DNA of 52,449 nt from a bacterium 210820-DFI.6.37 (GCA_020558355.1 JAJCKG010000017.1:1-52449), one strand, 5' to 3'. Positions 23,235 through 32,564 are shown, counted from the first letter of the stretch. Notes: a model not told the origin generated them from the sequence alone. Made by a program: numbers and translations.

Positions 23235-24611
23235 ATGGTTCAGCAGCAAAAATTAAAAAGAACTCTGGGGCTTGGGTCCTTAATTATCTTTGGAATTGCA
23301 TATATGTCCTTATCTACAGTAATGACGTATATGGGAATTACCGCACAGATGACTCATGGTCAAATTGCGCTTGTATTCATTATCGCGACCATTGCAATGG
23401 CGTTTACCGCCTTCAGCTACGCTAAAATGGTTAGAGCTTATCCGGTGGCAGGATCCGCTTTTGCCTATGTTTCTAATTCCATCAGCCCGCATGTCGGTTT
23501 TCTGACCGGATGGGTTATGATGCTGGATTACGCGCTGTTGGGATGCCTGAGCTACTTACTGTTAGGGCTGTACATGAATGTGTTGATCCCATCAGTTCCC
23601 GCAAAAGTATTCATTGTGGCGTCTGTTGTGATCTTAACAATCGTGCAGTACATTGGCGTCGATATTATGGCGAAGGTTAATAATGTATTTGTTGTCATTG
23701 CTGCCATATTTATGGTCGGATTTTTCATTCTGATGTTAAAATTCATTATTGAACGTGATGGATTCTCTGGTCTGTTTGATATGACAGCGATCTATAACCC
23801 GGCTGCGATGGGGGATATCGGCTGGGGCGCTATCTTTGGAGCAGCGTCGATTTTGGTGCTGTGCTTCCTGGGCTGTGACGCGGTAACAACTTTGGCTGAA
23901 GAAGCCATTGAGCCGAAGAAAAATATAGGCAGAGCAATTATTATCATTACGATCGGCATGGGTATTTACTTTATCGTTTACTCCTATGTGATGCAGTTGG
24001 CTTGGCCAAATGGCTGGGCGGAATTTGAAAATCCAGACACTGCCTCTGAAGAGATGGTCACATATGTTGGCGGACAGGTACTTGGCCTGGTTTGGACAGG
24101 CATTTATACCGTAACCTGTGTGACCTGCTGTCTGGCAGCCCAGACCTCGGCTACAAGATTGCTGTATGGCATGGGCAGAGATGGTGTGCTTCCAAAGAAA
24201 TTCTTCGGATATGTACATCCGAAGTATAAGACGCCAGTAAAAAATATTCTGTTTATCAGCGTCCTGTCTGTCCTTGTGGCCTGCTTTACAGATCTGCTGT
24301 CCATTTCCTCTATTATCAACTTTGGAGCGTTGATCGGCTTTGCGTTAGTAAATGTTTCTGTGATTGCGCACTATTTTATCAGAGGAAAGAAAAGAAACAG
24401 CCTGTTTAATGTCTGCAGCTATTTAATCGCTCCAGGGATCGGCGCCATTGTATGCCTGGTGATCTGGATCAATCTGGACACTATGGCTTTGACACTTGGA
24501 GGAATCTGGGCAGCCATTGGATTTGTGTACCTGGCGATTGCCACTAAGGGCTTTAGGCGCGTTAAAAAAATGACGTTCAGCGAAGATGAGCCTGCGGAAG
24601 AAGATCAATAA
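23235..24611 (+). CDS. APC-superfamily permease, PuuP-like
   Basis: A 458-residue membrane protein with about 12 helices. It follows E. coli putrescine importer PuuP along its length: LKRTLGLGSLIIFGIAYMS, YAKMVRAYPVAGSAFAYV, SPHVGFLTGWVMMLDY, FLGCDAVTTLAEEAIEPKKN, RLLYGMGRDGVLPKKFFGYV and INFGALIGFALVNVSV. Probably imports an amine or amino-acid derivative. It is coupled with the amidohydrolase and controlled from the divergent AraC gene by inference. The substrate may differ from putrescine. Confidence 0.82.
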   Translation: MVQQQKLKRTLGLGSLIIFGIAYMSLSTVMTYMGITAQMTHGQIALVFIIATIAMAFTAFSYAKMVRAYPVAGSAFAYVSNSISPHVGFLTGWVMMLDYALLGCLSYLLLGLYMNVLIPSVPAKVFIVASVVILTIVQYIGVDIMAKVNNVFVVIAAIFMVGFFILMLKFIIERDGFSGLFDMTAIYNPAAMGDIGWGAIFGAASILVLCFLGCDAVTTLAEEAIEPKKNIGRAIIIITIGMGIYFIVYSYVMQLAWPNGWAEFENPDTASEEMVTYVGGQVLGLVWTGIYTVTCVTCCLAAQTSATRLLYGMGRDGVLPKKFFGYVHPKYKTPVKNILFISVLSVLVACFTDLLSISSIINFGALIGFALVNVSVIAHYFIRGKKRNSLFNVCSYLIAPGIGAIVCLVIWINLDTMALTLGGIWAAIGFVYLAIATKGFRRVKKMTFSEDEPAEEDQ

Positions 24612-24617
24612 TTTTGC

Positions 24618-24645
24618 TTGACTTTTTCCCGTAATCGGGTAAACT
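24618..24645 (+). promoter_or_regulatory. Promoter of the valS T-box transcript
   Basis: TTGACT (24618-24623), 16 bp, TAAACT (24640-24645), immediately before the T-box leader. Confidence 0.5.
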
Positions 24646-24659
24646 AGTCCTATGCAGCA

Positions 24660-24918
24660 AAATATCCGGGACAATGAAAAAGAGGAGTAGGAAAACAGTC
24701 CTTGCCAGAGAGAAGATCCGCGGCTGAAAGATCTTTAAGGGAAACATTTTCTGAAGGTTGCTTTGGAGTCCCGACCGGAAAATGAGAGCCGGAGCAGTAT
24801 GTATGGGACCTGGGACCAGTGGCATAGCCCTGATAAGGATAACAGACGATACACAGCTGCCCGGAATAAAGGTGGTACCGCGGAAATTCCGTCCTTTAGC
24901 GATAGAGGACGGTTTTTT
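24660..24918 (+). ncRNA. T-box leader of valS
   Basis: The T-box sequence AAAGGTGGTACCGCGG is at 24868-24883, followed by the terminator CCGTCCT/AGGACGG (24889-24912) and TTTTTT. Stem I lies upstream, with AGAGAAGATC and CTGAAGGTTGCTTTGGAG. A GTT (Val) triplet at 24757-24759 sits where the specifier codon is expected, matching the valS gene. Uncharged tRNA-Val should allow read-through. Confidence 0.9.
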
Positions 24919-24965
24919 AATGTAAAGATGTTAGCACGCGGTCCTCATCCTCACGCAGGAAGAAA

Positions 24966-25133
24966 AATGTTAACAGCCCCGAAAGAATACAGGCTTTGTT
25001 AACATTAATATGCGGGCTTCAGGGGACAGATTTTCAGGAATTTTGAAAAACGAGGTGTCTGACAGGAAACTGGCCGCTGAACCCATTGGAAAAATGTTAA
25101 CAGATCCCCAGATAAGAGCGGGCTGTTAACATT
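24966..25133. repeat. Two tandem inverted-repeat units built on TGTTAACA
   Basis: The palindromic octamer TGTTAACA occurs at 24968, 24997, 25095 and 25124. Within each unit the two octamers are exactly 29 bp apart, and the units start 127 bp apart. Arms AATGTTAACAG / CTGTTAACATT in the second unit give an 11-bp perfect stem; the first is similar with a 2-base bulge. Both lie between the T-box terminator and valS, so they would be in the valS mRNA. Confidence 0.8.
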
Positions 25134-25198
25134 GCGGGCCGATCCTCCCCGAAACAGAAAGCGGATCCCACTTGTATAACCGAAAAGGAGAAAAAAAT

Positions 25199-27877
25199 AT
25201 GGAAAAAAATCTTGCAAAGACCTATGATCCAAAAGATTTTGAAGACCGCATCTATGAGATGTGGGAAGAAAAGGGCGCGTTCAAGGCGGAAAGAGACCCG
25301 AATAAAAAGCCTTTCACCATCGTAATGCCGCCTCCTAATATTACAGGGCAGCTTCACATGGGGCACGCGCTGGACCAGACCCTTCAGGACGTGCTGACCC
25401 GATTCAAGAGACTGCAGGGCTACAGCGCTCTGTGGCTTCCGGGAAGCGACCATGCCAGCATCGCCACCGAAGTAAAAGTAGTAGAAAAGCTCCGCAAGGA
25501 CGAAGGCCTGGAAAAAGAAGATATTGGAAGAGAAGCGTTCTTAAAACGGGCGTGGGACTGGAAAAAAATCTACGGCGGAAAGATCACAAAGCAGTGCCGG
25601 AAGCTGGGGGACTCCTGTGACTGGAGCAGAGAACGCTTCACCATGGACGAAGGCTGCAACCGGGCGGTAAACCACTTCTTTGTAAAGCTTTATGAAAAAG
25701 GCTACATTTACAGAGGCAACCGGCTTATCAACTGGTGTCCGAAATGCGGCACCTCCCTGTCCGACGCGGAAGTAGAACATGAGGATAAAAACGGAAAATA
25801 CTGGTACTTCCGCTATCCCGCGGCAGACGGCGGCGAAGGGGTTGTAGTAGCAACCTCCAGACCGGAAACTATGTTCGGCGACGTTGCCATTGCGGTACAT
25901 CCGGATGACGAGCGGTACAAGGACCTGGTTGGCAAAAAGGTGATCCTGCCAATTGTAGGAAGAGAGATTCCGGTGGTAGCTGACCCGTATCCGGATCCGG
26001 AAAAGGGAACCGGCGCTGTAAAGATCACCCCGGCCCACGACGCCAATGACTTTGAAGTGGGTCAGAGAAACAATCTGGAAAGCCTCTGCTGTATCAACGA
26101 AGACGCTACCATGAACAGCCTGGCCGGAAAATACGAAGGCTTAGACCGCTACGCGTGCAGAAAAGCGTGGGTCGCTGATCTGGAAGCGGAAGGCTATCTG
26201 GTAAAAACAGAAGATAAAGTCATCCCTACAGGGGAATGCTATCGGTGCGGCACCGTAATCGAACCGATGCTGTCGGATCAGTGGTTTGTAAAAATGGAAG
26301 AGCTGGCAAAGCCGGCCATCGAGGCGGCAAAGAGCGGCGCGCTGAACCATGTGCCGGAGCGGTTTGAAAAGACCTATCTTCACTGGCTGGAAGAGATCAG
26401 AGACTGGTGCATTTCCCGCCAGCTCTGGTGGGGACACAGAATTCCGGCATGGTACTGTCAGGACTGCGGCGAGATCATCGTAGCCGAATCCGCGCCGGAC
26501 AAATGCGGCAAGTGCGGCAGCTCCAATTTAAAACAGGATGAAGACGTATTGGATACCTGGTTCTCATCCGCCCTGTGGCCTTTCTCAACCCTGGGATGGC
26601 CGGATGAAACGGAAGACCTGAAATACTTCTACCCGACGGATGTGCTGGTAACCGGATATGATATTATCTTCTTCTGGGTTGTGCGGATGGTATTCTCCGC
26701 TCTGGAAACAACCGGCGAATCGCCGTTTAAATATGTATATGTACACGGCCTTGTGAGAGACGCGGAAGGCCGTAAAATGAGCAAGTCTCTTGGAAACGGC
26801 ATCGACCCGCTGGAAATCATCGACCAGTACGGCGCTGACGCCCTCCGCTTCATGCTGACAACGGGCATCACGCCGGGAAACGATATGCGTTTCAAAGAAG
26901 ACAAGCTGGAAAGCGCGAGGAACTTTGCCAACAAGCTGTGGAACGCTTCCCGTTTCGTAATCATGAACCTGCAGGATGAAGAGGGCAGCTTCAAAGCCAT
27001 GTCCCCTCAGGCGGGTCTGCAGGATGAGGACAAGTGGATTCTGTCCAGAGTAAACGACGCGGCAAAATATGTAACGGAGACCATGGAAAAATTCGACCTG
27101 GCTCTGGCGGGTCAGCGGATCTACGATCTGATCTGGAACGAGTACTGCGACTGGTATATCGAAATTGTAAAGGGAAGACTCTACGGCGAGGACGAAGCGG
27201 ACAAGGCGACAGCCCGGTTCGTTCTGGTAAAAGCGCTGAAGGATATGCTGCGCATGCTTCATCCGTTTATGCCGTATATCACAGAAGAAATCTGGAGCTT
27301 CCTGCCAAAGGACGCTCCCGCGGAGGACAATCCGGACAACTTCCTCATTAAGGACCGCTGGCCGGTATACGATGAAGCGTCAGCCTATGATGAAGAAGTA
27401 AAGAAGCTGGAAATGGCCATGGAAGCCATTCGCAGCATCCGTAATATCCGGGCGGAAGCGGAAGCGGCCCCGAGCCGTCAGCTGCGGGCCGTGATTCTGG
27501 CAAAGGGCGACGCGATGGAAACCGTAAAAGCCGGAGAGCGGTACATCAAAAAGCTGGCGAATATTACAGAGATTACCTTCACAGAGGACAAGGGAGCCGT
27601 GCCGGAAGAAGTTATGTCCGCTGTTATTAACGGTGCGGAAATTTTCATACCGCTGGATGACCTGGTGGATTATAAAGCGGAATTCGAACGTCTGACCAAG
27701 GAAAAGAAAAAGCTGGAAGGCGAAGTAAAGCGGGTAAAGGGCAAGCTGTCCAACGAAGGCTTTGTTAAAAAAGCGCCGGAAAAAGTCGTTAATGAAGAGA
27801 AAGAAAAAATGGTTAAGTACGAGGATATGCTGGCAAAGGTATGTGAACGTCTGGCCATGGTAGAAGGTAAATTATAA
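25199..27877 (+). CDS. valS: Valyl-tRNA synthetase
   Basis: Charges tRNA-Val with valine. It is an 892-residue class Ia enzyme: PPPNITGQLHMGHALD carries the HIGH motif, the CP1 editing domain includes VATSRPETMFGDVAIAVHPD, GRKMSKSLGNGIDP has KMSKS, then come the anticodon-binding domain and a C-terminal coiled-coil arm (FERLTKEKKKLEGEVKRVKG). Zinc-knuckle Cys pairs are visible (WCPKCG and CQDCGE/CGKCG). The ATG at 25199 follows AAAAGGAG; the frame is open to 25172. Regulated by the T-box leader. Confidence 0.98.
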   Translation: MEKNLAKTYDPKDFEDRIYEMWEEKGAFKAERDPNKKPFTIVMPPPNITGQLHMGHALDQTLQDVLTRFKRLQGYSALWLPGSDHASIATEVKVVEKLRKDEGLEKEDIGREAFLKRAWDWKKIYGGKITKQCRKLGDSCDWSRERFTMDEGCNRAVNHFFVKLYEKGYIYRGNRLINWCPKCGTSLSDAEVEHEDKNGKYWYFRYPAADGGEGVVVATSRPETMFGDVAIAVHPDDERYKDLVGKKVILPIVGREIPVVADPYPDPEKGTGAVKITPAHDANDFEVGQRNNLESLCCINEDATMNSLAGKYEGLDRYACRKAWVADLEAEGYLVKTEDKVIPTGECYRCGTVIEPMLSDQWFVKMEELAKPAIEAAKSGALNHVPERFEKTYLHWLEEIRDWCISRQLWWGHRIPAWYCQDCGEIIVAESAPDKCGKCGSSNLKQDEDVLDTWFSSALWPFSTLGWPDETEDLKYFYPTDVLVTGYDIIFFWVVRMVFSALETTGESPFKYVYVHGLVRDAEGRKMSKSLGNGIDPLEIIDQYGADALRFMLTTGITPGNDMRFKEDKLESARNFANKLWNASRFVIMNLQDEEGSFKAMSPQAGLQDEDKWILSRVNDAAKYVTETMEKFDLALAGQRIYDLIWNEYCDWYIEIVKGRLYGEDEADKATARFVLVKALKDMLRMLHPFMPYITEEIWSFLPKDAPAEDNPDNFLIKDRWPVYDEASAYDEEVKKLEMAMEAIRSIRNIRAEAEAAPSRQLRAVILAKGDAMETVKAGERYIKKLANITEITFTEDKGAVPEEVMSAVINGAEIFIPLDDLVDYKAEFERLTKEKKKLEGEVKRVKGKLSNEGFVKKAPEKVVNEEKEKMVKYEDMLAKVCERLAMVEGKL

Positions 27878-27888
27878 AGGGAACAAAC

Positions 27889-29208
27889 ATGGATGCAATC
27901 GAAAGAATACATGAGTTTGACCGCTTTGGCAGCATCCTGGGACTGGAGCGAATGGAGGTTCTGCTGGAAAAGCTGGGACACCCGGAGGAAGGCCTTAAGG
28001 TGATCCACGTAGCGGGAACCAACGGAAAAGGGTCTGTATGCAGATACATCTATGAAGCGCTTTGTGAAAACGGATATAAGGTGGGGCTTTATACCTCACC
28101 TTTTATCAACTGCTTCAACGAACGGATCCAGGCTGAAGGGCAGTACATTTCCAATGAGGAACTGGAAGCCTATACTGCTGTAGCGGTAGAGAAAACAGAA
28201 GAAATGGTAAGAGAGGGCCTTGCTTCTCCTACCGAATTCGAAGTGGTTACCGCCGTTGCTTTCCTCTATTTTGCCGCGAGAGAGCTTGACTTTGTGATCC
28301 TGGAAGTGGGGCTTGGCGGAAGGGGAGACTCTACCAATGTGATAAAGAAGCCGCTGATCAGTATTATCACGTCCATCTCATACGATCATATGGACCGGCT
28401 GGGAAACACACTTGCGCAAATCGCGGGAGAAAAAGCCGGAATTATAAAGGAAGGCGTTCCGGTAGTTTCAAACGTAGAACAAAGAGAAGCGGCCGCGGTC
28501 ATCGCGAAAACAGCCTATGAAAAGGGCTGCCGCTTTTACGATGCGACAAAGCTGAAATACGGAATCCGGGAGGAATCCGCCGCCGGGTATAAATTTGATA
28601 TGGAAATTTACGGGACCGATTACAGCGGCGTAGAGCTTTCCATGCCGGGCAGACATCAGGTGGAAAACGCGAAGACGGCCCTCATCGCGCTGGAGCTGCT
28701 CAGAAGACAGGAAGTCATAAAAGTAAGGCGAGACTGGCTTTATAAAGGGATAAAGCAGGCCAGGCAGCCGGGCCGGTTTGAAGTCTTTCTAAAAGAGCCT
28801 TGTCTTACTCAGACGGAAGCGGGAGAAGGGCCCTGCGTCGTGCTGGACGGAGCCCATAACGAGGCCGGAGCACGGGTTCTTGCGGAAACCATGAAGACCT
28901 GCTTTCCGGACCGAAGGATTCTGGTGGTCACAGGTATGCTGGCAGATAAAGAAACGGACAAGATCACCGGCCATCTTTTGGAAATCACAGATCAGTTCAT
29001 TGCGACAGAGCCGGATAACCCAAGGAAGCTTCCCGCCGCGGAACTGGCAAAGCTTTTGACAAAACAGGGCGCTTCCTGTACAATAGCAGAAAACGCGGAC
29101 GCGGCGTTTCGTATGGCCGCGGAAACGACGCCCCCGCCGGAAGTCATTCTGTTTGCGGGATCGCTGTATTTAATAGGAGAAATAAGGGAGAGACTGAATC
29201 ATGTGTGA
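27889..29208 (+). CDS. folC: Folylpolyglutamate synthase / dihydrofolate synthase
   Basis: Adds glutamates to folates (and often to dihydropteroate), keeping them in the cell and improving binding to one-carbon enzymes. The 439 residues are a Mur-ligase-like fold: VIHVAGTNGKGSVCRYI (P-loop), LYTSPFINCFNERIQ, EVGLGGRGDSTNV, ISYDHMDRLGNTLAQIAGEKAGIIK and LDGAHNEAG. It is 11 bp after valS, overlaps the lipid kinase by 8 bp, and fits with the fhs-fchA-folD set elsewhere in the window. Confidence 0.95.
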   Translation: MDAIERIHEFDRFGSILGLERMEVLLEKLGHPEEGLKVIHVAGTNGKGSVCRYIYEALCENGYKVGLYTSPFINCFNERIQAEGQYISNEELEAYTAVAVEKTEEMVREGLASPTEFEVVTAVAFLYFAARELDFVILEVGLGGRGDSTNVIKKPLISIITSISYDHMDRLGNTLAQIAGEKAGIIKEGVPVVSNVEQREAAAVIAKTAYEKGCRFYDATKLKYGIREESAAGYKFDMEIYGTDYSGVELSMPGRHQVENAKTALIALELLRRQEVIKVRRDWLYKGIKQARQPGRFEVFLKEPCLTQTEAGEGPCVVLDGAHNEAGARVLAETMKTCFPDRRILVVTGMLADKETDKITGHLLEITDQFIATEPDNPRKLPAAELAKLLTKQGASCTIAENADAAFRMAAETTPPPEVILFAGSLYLIGEIRERLNHV

Positions 29209-30115
29209 AAGTGAAAAAAAGGCAGAAAAAGTATTGCTGTTTTACAATCCTCATTCGGGAAACGGATTATTTAAAAATAATCTGGATTATATTATTGACC
29301 GCTTCCAGACCGCGGGATATCAGGTTGTGCCGATTCGGGCCGCGAAAGGAATGGCCATCGACAAGGCGCTGGCAAGCATGGATACCAGCGCGTATCGGCA
29401 GATTATCGCCGCGGGAGGCGACGGCACCATCAATATCTGTGTCAACGCCATGATCCGTCATGACATTCATCTGCCGCTGGCCATTTTCCCAGCGGGGACA
29501 GCCAATGACTTTGCTTATTATTTTGAGATTCCAAACGATATCGACGGCATGGTGGATATTGCTCTGGGAGACCATTTTACCAACGCCGATGTGGGAAAAG
29601 TCAATGACCGGTACTTTGTCAATGTGGCGGCTATGGGAGCGCTGATCGATGTGAGCCAGAAGACCGACCCCAATCTGAAAAATACCATTGGAGTAATGGC
29701 TTATTATCTGAAAGCCGTTACGGAAGTGCCGAATCTGCGGGCCCACAAAGTAAAGCTTATCACTCCCGAAGAGACTTATGAAGAGGAAATGTACTTCATG
29801 GTGGTTATGAACGGTATTTCCGCGGGAGGGTTCAAGCGGATCTCGCCGGAGTCGGAGGTTAATGACGGGCTGATGGACGTGATTCTGTTCCGGAAAATGC
29901 CTATCATTGAGCTGGGACCGCTGCTGTTTAACGTGATCCATGGAAACCACTCCAAGAGCAAGCATGTCCTGACCTTTAAAACCGACAGCCTTCGCATCGA
30001 GTCAGAGGATGATATTTCCACGGATATTGACGGTGAAAAGGGCGAAAAATTCCCATTGGAATTCAGCCTGATTCACAATCGGCTGAGGATCTTTACCGAG
30101 GAGGATGATATATAA
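29201..30115 (+). CDS. DagK/YegS-type lipid kinase
   Basis: A 304-residue soluble lipid kinase, probably diacylglycerol kinase recycling diacylglycerol from lipoteichoic acid or phospholipid turnover. Motifs are LFYNPHSGNGLF near the N-terminus, AAGGDGTINICVNAM (the GGDGT ATP site), FPAGTANDFAYYFEIP and NGISAGGFKRISPES, with DGLMDVILF and a closing DIDGEKGEKFPLEFS. It overlaps folC by 8 bp and the GNAT gene by 1 bp. Lipid substrate inferred from family. Confidence 0.9.
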   Translation: MCESEKKAEKVLLFYNPHSGNGLFKNNLDYIIDRFQTAGYQVVPIRAAKGMAIDKALASMDTSAYRQIIAAGGDGTINICVNAMIRHDIHLPLAIFPAGTANDFAYYFEIPNDIDGMVDIALGDHFTNADVGKVNDRYFVNVAAMGALIDVSQKTDPNLKNTIGVMAYYLKAVTEVPNLRAHKVKLITPEETYEEEMYFMVVMNGISAGGFKRISPESEVNDGLMDVILFRKMPIIELGPLLFNVIHGNHSKSKHVLTFKTDSLRIESEDDISTDIDGEKGEKFPLEFSLIHNRLRIFTEEDDI

Positions 30116-30561
30116 TGATTCATTTCACTGTGGGAGAAACCAAAGATTATGAAAAGCTGGTGCCCTTCTTTATTGAAAATGAACTGGAATTTTCCGAAGA
30201 AGAGCCGGTTCCTACGGATATTGAAAAATGCTGGGAAGTCACCTGCGGAGAGGACAAGCGTCTGATCGCGGCTCTGGTCCTCGCAAAGCGGGAAGGCGAG
30301 TTCATCATAGACGGAATCGCCGTTGAAACATCATACCGCAAGCTAAAGCTGGGAAAGCTCCTGCTGGACAAGGCGGTGGAAGAGACCCTTTCCCGGGGCG
30401 GCGCGAGCATCTATCTGGTAGCCAGGGCTCCGGAGTTTTTCCGAAAGTACGGCTTTAAAACCGTTCCCAGGGAAGAAGCCCCTAACTTTTTCGAATGTCT
30501 GACCTGCCCGCAATACGGAAAAAACTGTCATCCCGAAGTGATGAAACTGGATTTGCAGTAA
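30115..30561 (+). CDS. GNAT-family N-acetyltransferase
   Basis: A 148-residue acetyltransferase. The acetyl-CoA motif is in IDGIAVETSYRKLKLGKLLL (V-x-x-x-x-R-x-x-x-x-G), followed by ASIYLVARAPEFFRKYGFK. A C-terminal NFFECLTCPQYGKNCHPEVM has three Cys and is typical of a GNAT subset in Clostridia. The start codon overlaps the lipid kinase stop (TAATG). Substrate unknown. Confidence 0.85.
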   Translation: MIHFTVGETKDYEKLVPFFIENELEFSEEEPVPTDIEKCWEVTCGEDKRLIAALVLAKREGEFIIDGIAVETSYRKLKLGKLLLDKAVEETLSRGGASIYLVARAPEFFRKYGFKTVPREEAPNFFECLTCPQYGKNCHPEVMKLDLQ

Positions 30562-30567
30562 TAATTA

Positions 30568-30611
30568 TCCCCCGAAAGCAATATATTTTAGAGATACTTT
30601 GCTTAGGGGGA
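30568..30611 (+). promoter_or_regulatory. Hairpin covering the ssb-like ribosome site
   Basis: TCCCCC (30568-30573) pairs with GGGGGA (30606-30611), and AAGCAA (30576-30581) pairs with TTGCTT (30599-30604). The GGGGG strand is the ribosome site of the next gene (ATG 30618), and the stem is followed by ATTTTT. It could end the preceding operon, block translation of the SSB-like gene, or both. Confidence 0.6.
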
Positions 30612-30617
30612 ATTTTT

Positions 30618-31232
30618 ATGGAAAAGATTCTGGAAGGAAACAGAGCGCAGCTGATCGGAACAGTTCTGTCAGAACTGGAATTCAGCCACAAGACATATGG
30701 AGAGGCTTTTTATATTTTAATGATCGGCATTTTGCGAAAGAGCGGATATGAGGATGATATCAGGGTAATGGTATCGGAACGGCTGATCTGGAATATGGAC
30801 CTGCAGCCGGGAGAAACCGTCCGAGTGTCCGGTCAGATCCGTACATATAACCAGGAACAGGGCGGAAAGAACCACCTTAATATTGTGATTTTCGCAAGAG
30901 AATTGGAACTTTTGGATGAAGCGCTTCCGCATGAAAATCAGATCTGCCTGGAAGGCTTTGTCTGTAAGCGGCCAACCCGCAGAACCTCCCCGCTGGGAAG
31001 AGAGATCTGCGATATTATGCTGGCGGTCAACCGGATGTACAATAAATCCGATTATATTCCCTGCATCGCGTGGGGCAGAAACGCGGCCTACGGCGGCGAG
31101 CTGGAAGTAGGCAGCAAGCTCCTGATTGAAGGGCGGATACAGAGCAGAGAATATAAAAAAAGAGATGAATCCGGCAATGTGAGTCTGAAAGTCGCCTATG
31201 AAGTTTCCGTTATTAAAATGGAAGAATTATAA
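30618..31232 (+). CDS. SSB-like OB-fold protein
   Basis: A 204-residue protein of the single-stranded-DNA-binding family seen in Clostridia, with two OB-fold-like segments. First is about 10-100 (NRAQLIGTVLSELEFSHKTY, EDDIRVMVSERL, GETVRVSGQIRTYN). Second is about 105-200 (ENQICLEGFVCKRPTRRTSP, GREICDIMLAVNRMYNKSDY, IPCIAWGRNA, VGSKLLIEGRIQSREYKK). It lacks the acidic DDIPF-type tail of housekeeping SSB. The frame is open to 30495, but ATG 30618 follows GGGGG. Its ribosome site is in a hairpin. Confidence 0.82.
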   Translation: MEKILEGNRAQLIGTVLSELEFSHKTYGEAFYILMIGILRKSGYEDDIRVMVSERLIWNMDLQPGETVRVSGQIRTYNQEQGGKNHLNIVIFARELELLDEALPHENQICLEGFVCKRPTRRTSPLGREICDIMLAVNRMYNKSDYIPCIAWGRNAAYGGELEVGSKLLIEGRIQSREYKKRDESGNVSLKVAYEVSVIKMEEL

Positions 31233-31244
31233 AACGGCTTCCGT

Positions 31245-32564
31245 TTATTTGGAAACCGCTTGAACCAATTTGTCGCGGAAGACCTCTATTTCCGAAGTGA
31301 GATCTTCCTTTCCCTCAGCTATGGCCGCTTCCAAAGCGGCGGAAGCTTCTGCCAGATAAGGCAGTCCCAGAGTACCGGCCAGGCCCTTGATGGAATGGGC
31401 GAGGATTTTCGCTTCCTCCCGGTTTCCCAAGGCCAGACGCTCGTCCAGCGTGTCCGCGGCAGAAGCGTAGTTGGTCTTGAATTTCGCCAGGTGTTTTTCA
31501 TAAAGCGCTTTGCTTCCGCCCAGATTTTCAATGGCCTTTTCTCTTCCGGCGAAGGGATCCTCTTTTGGCGGGGCGTCTGCCGCGTCAGAAGGAGCCTCTT
31601 CTATGTAAGGCTGCAGCGTATCATACAGCTGGGCAGGCTTGAAGGGCTTTAAAATATAGTTTTCCAGAATGTCTTTATGCTGTTTTAGGATATGCTTGTT
31701 CATCGTTGTCGCGGTAAGGGCAATAATCGGCGTAATAATGCCCATCTCCTTTATTTTTTTTGATGTTTCGTAGCCATCCATGCCAGGCATATGAATATCC
31801 ATAAGGATGACCGTATAATAACCGTCCCCGCGTTTTCCGCAAAGCTCCAGAGCCTCCGGCCCCGAAGCGGCGTGTTCGCAGCGCAGACCTGCGTCCTCCA
31901 GCAGCTCCTCCACGATTTCATAATTAATCGGGGTATCCTCCACCACCAGGATCCTTTGCCCGCGGCCGTTTAAAGCAGCGGTATCCGGTTCCTCCAAAGG
32001 CGCGGAGAGCGGCTGCCGGTCATATTCCCGCAGAGTGATCATGTATTTGGCCGGAGCCCGTTGGTCCGCCAGGGAAAAAATACAGACCGTAAGAACGGTA
32101 TCTCCCCACGAAAGGGTCCGGGCGCAGGGCTCGTCACCCCAGCTTTCAGGCGCCATCCGGTATTCCAGCAGAATCCGGTAGAGCTTTTCAGGAAGCGCGT
32201 CGGATGCTTTTTTCCCTATTATATCACATTGACCGGCGCGTATGCGCGTTAAAAAATCCGGACTTGCGTATTCTACATGATTGTGGTCATCGAGAATGGC
32301 GAATCCGTCCGTTGTACATTTTAACGCGGAAAGAGACAGCTTTTCATAATACCTTGCTATATCCCGCTTTTGAGCAAGGCGCAGTCCGGCGGTAATCAGC
32401 GCCATGAGAAACAGCAGACTGATCAGGAACAGTATATCGCCCAGAAGAAAGGCTGTTTTGGAAGCTGAGCCGGAATTCCGCAGAAGCAGCAGCGCGATTA
32501 TATTGATTACAAACGCGGAGCCGGCGCAGATTACAGCCGTAATAATCGTATTCCTTCCTTTCAT
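31245..32564 (-). CDS. Membrane PAS-REC-HPt phosphorelay protein without kinase domain
   Basis: A 439-residue signalling protein: two membrane helices (about 10-29 and 39-62), a PAS-like region (about 72-180, TDGFAILDDHNHVEYASPDF), a receiver domain (204-320; acidic Glu209-Asp210, phosphoacceptor Asp256 in LMDIHMPGMDG, Lys306 in ILKPF), and a histidine phosphotransfer domain (about 345-435; His390 in AKILAHSIKGLAGTLG). No DHp/HATPase kinase core is present between PAS and REC, where hybrid kinases carry it. ATG 32564 follows GGGGGT; a TTG at 32579 is possible. It may relay phosphate between separate kinases and a regulator. Confidence 0.88.
   Translation of the reverse strand: MKGRNTIITAVICAGSAFVINIIALLLLRNSGSASKTAFLLGDILFLISLLFLMALITAGLRLAQKRDIARYYEKLSLSALKCTTDGFAILDDHNHVEYASPDFLTRIRAGQCDIIGKKASDALPEKLYRILLEYRMAPESWGDEPCARTLSWGDTVLTVCIFSLADQRAPAKYMITLREYDRQPLSAPLEEPDTAALNGRGQRILVVEDTPINYEIVEELLEDAGLRCEHAASGPEALELCGKRGDGYYTVILMDIHMPGMDGYETSKKIKEMGIITPIIALTATTMNKHILKQHKDILENYILKPFKPAQLYDTLQPYIEEAPSDAADAPPKEDPFAGREKAIENLGGSKALYEKHLAKFKTNYASAADTLDERLALGNREEAKILAHSIKGLAGTLGLPYLAEASAALEAAIAEGKEDLTSEIEVFRDKLVQAVSK

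Noticed and set aside
24966..25133. CRISPR-like array
   Set aside because: The TGTTAACA repeats are only 8 bp palindromes with 29- and 98-bp spacing, not a direct-repeat/spacer array; no cas genes are present.
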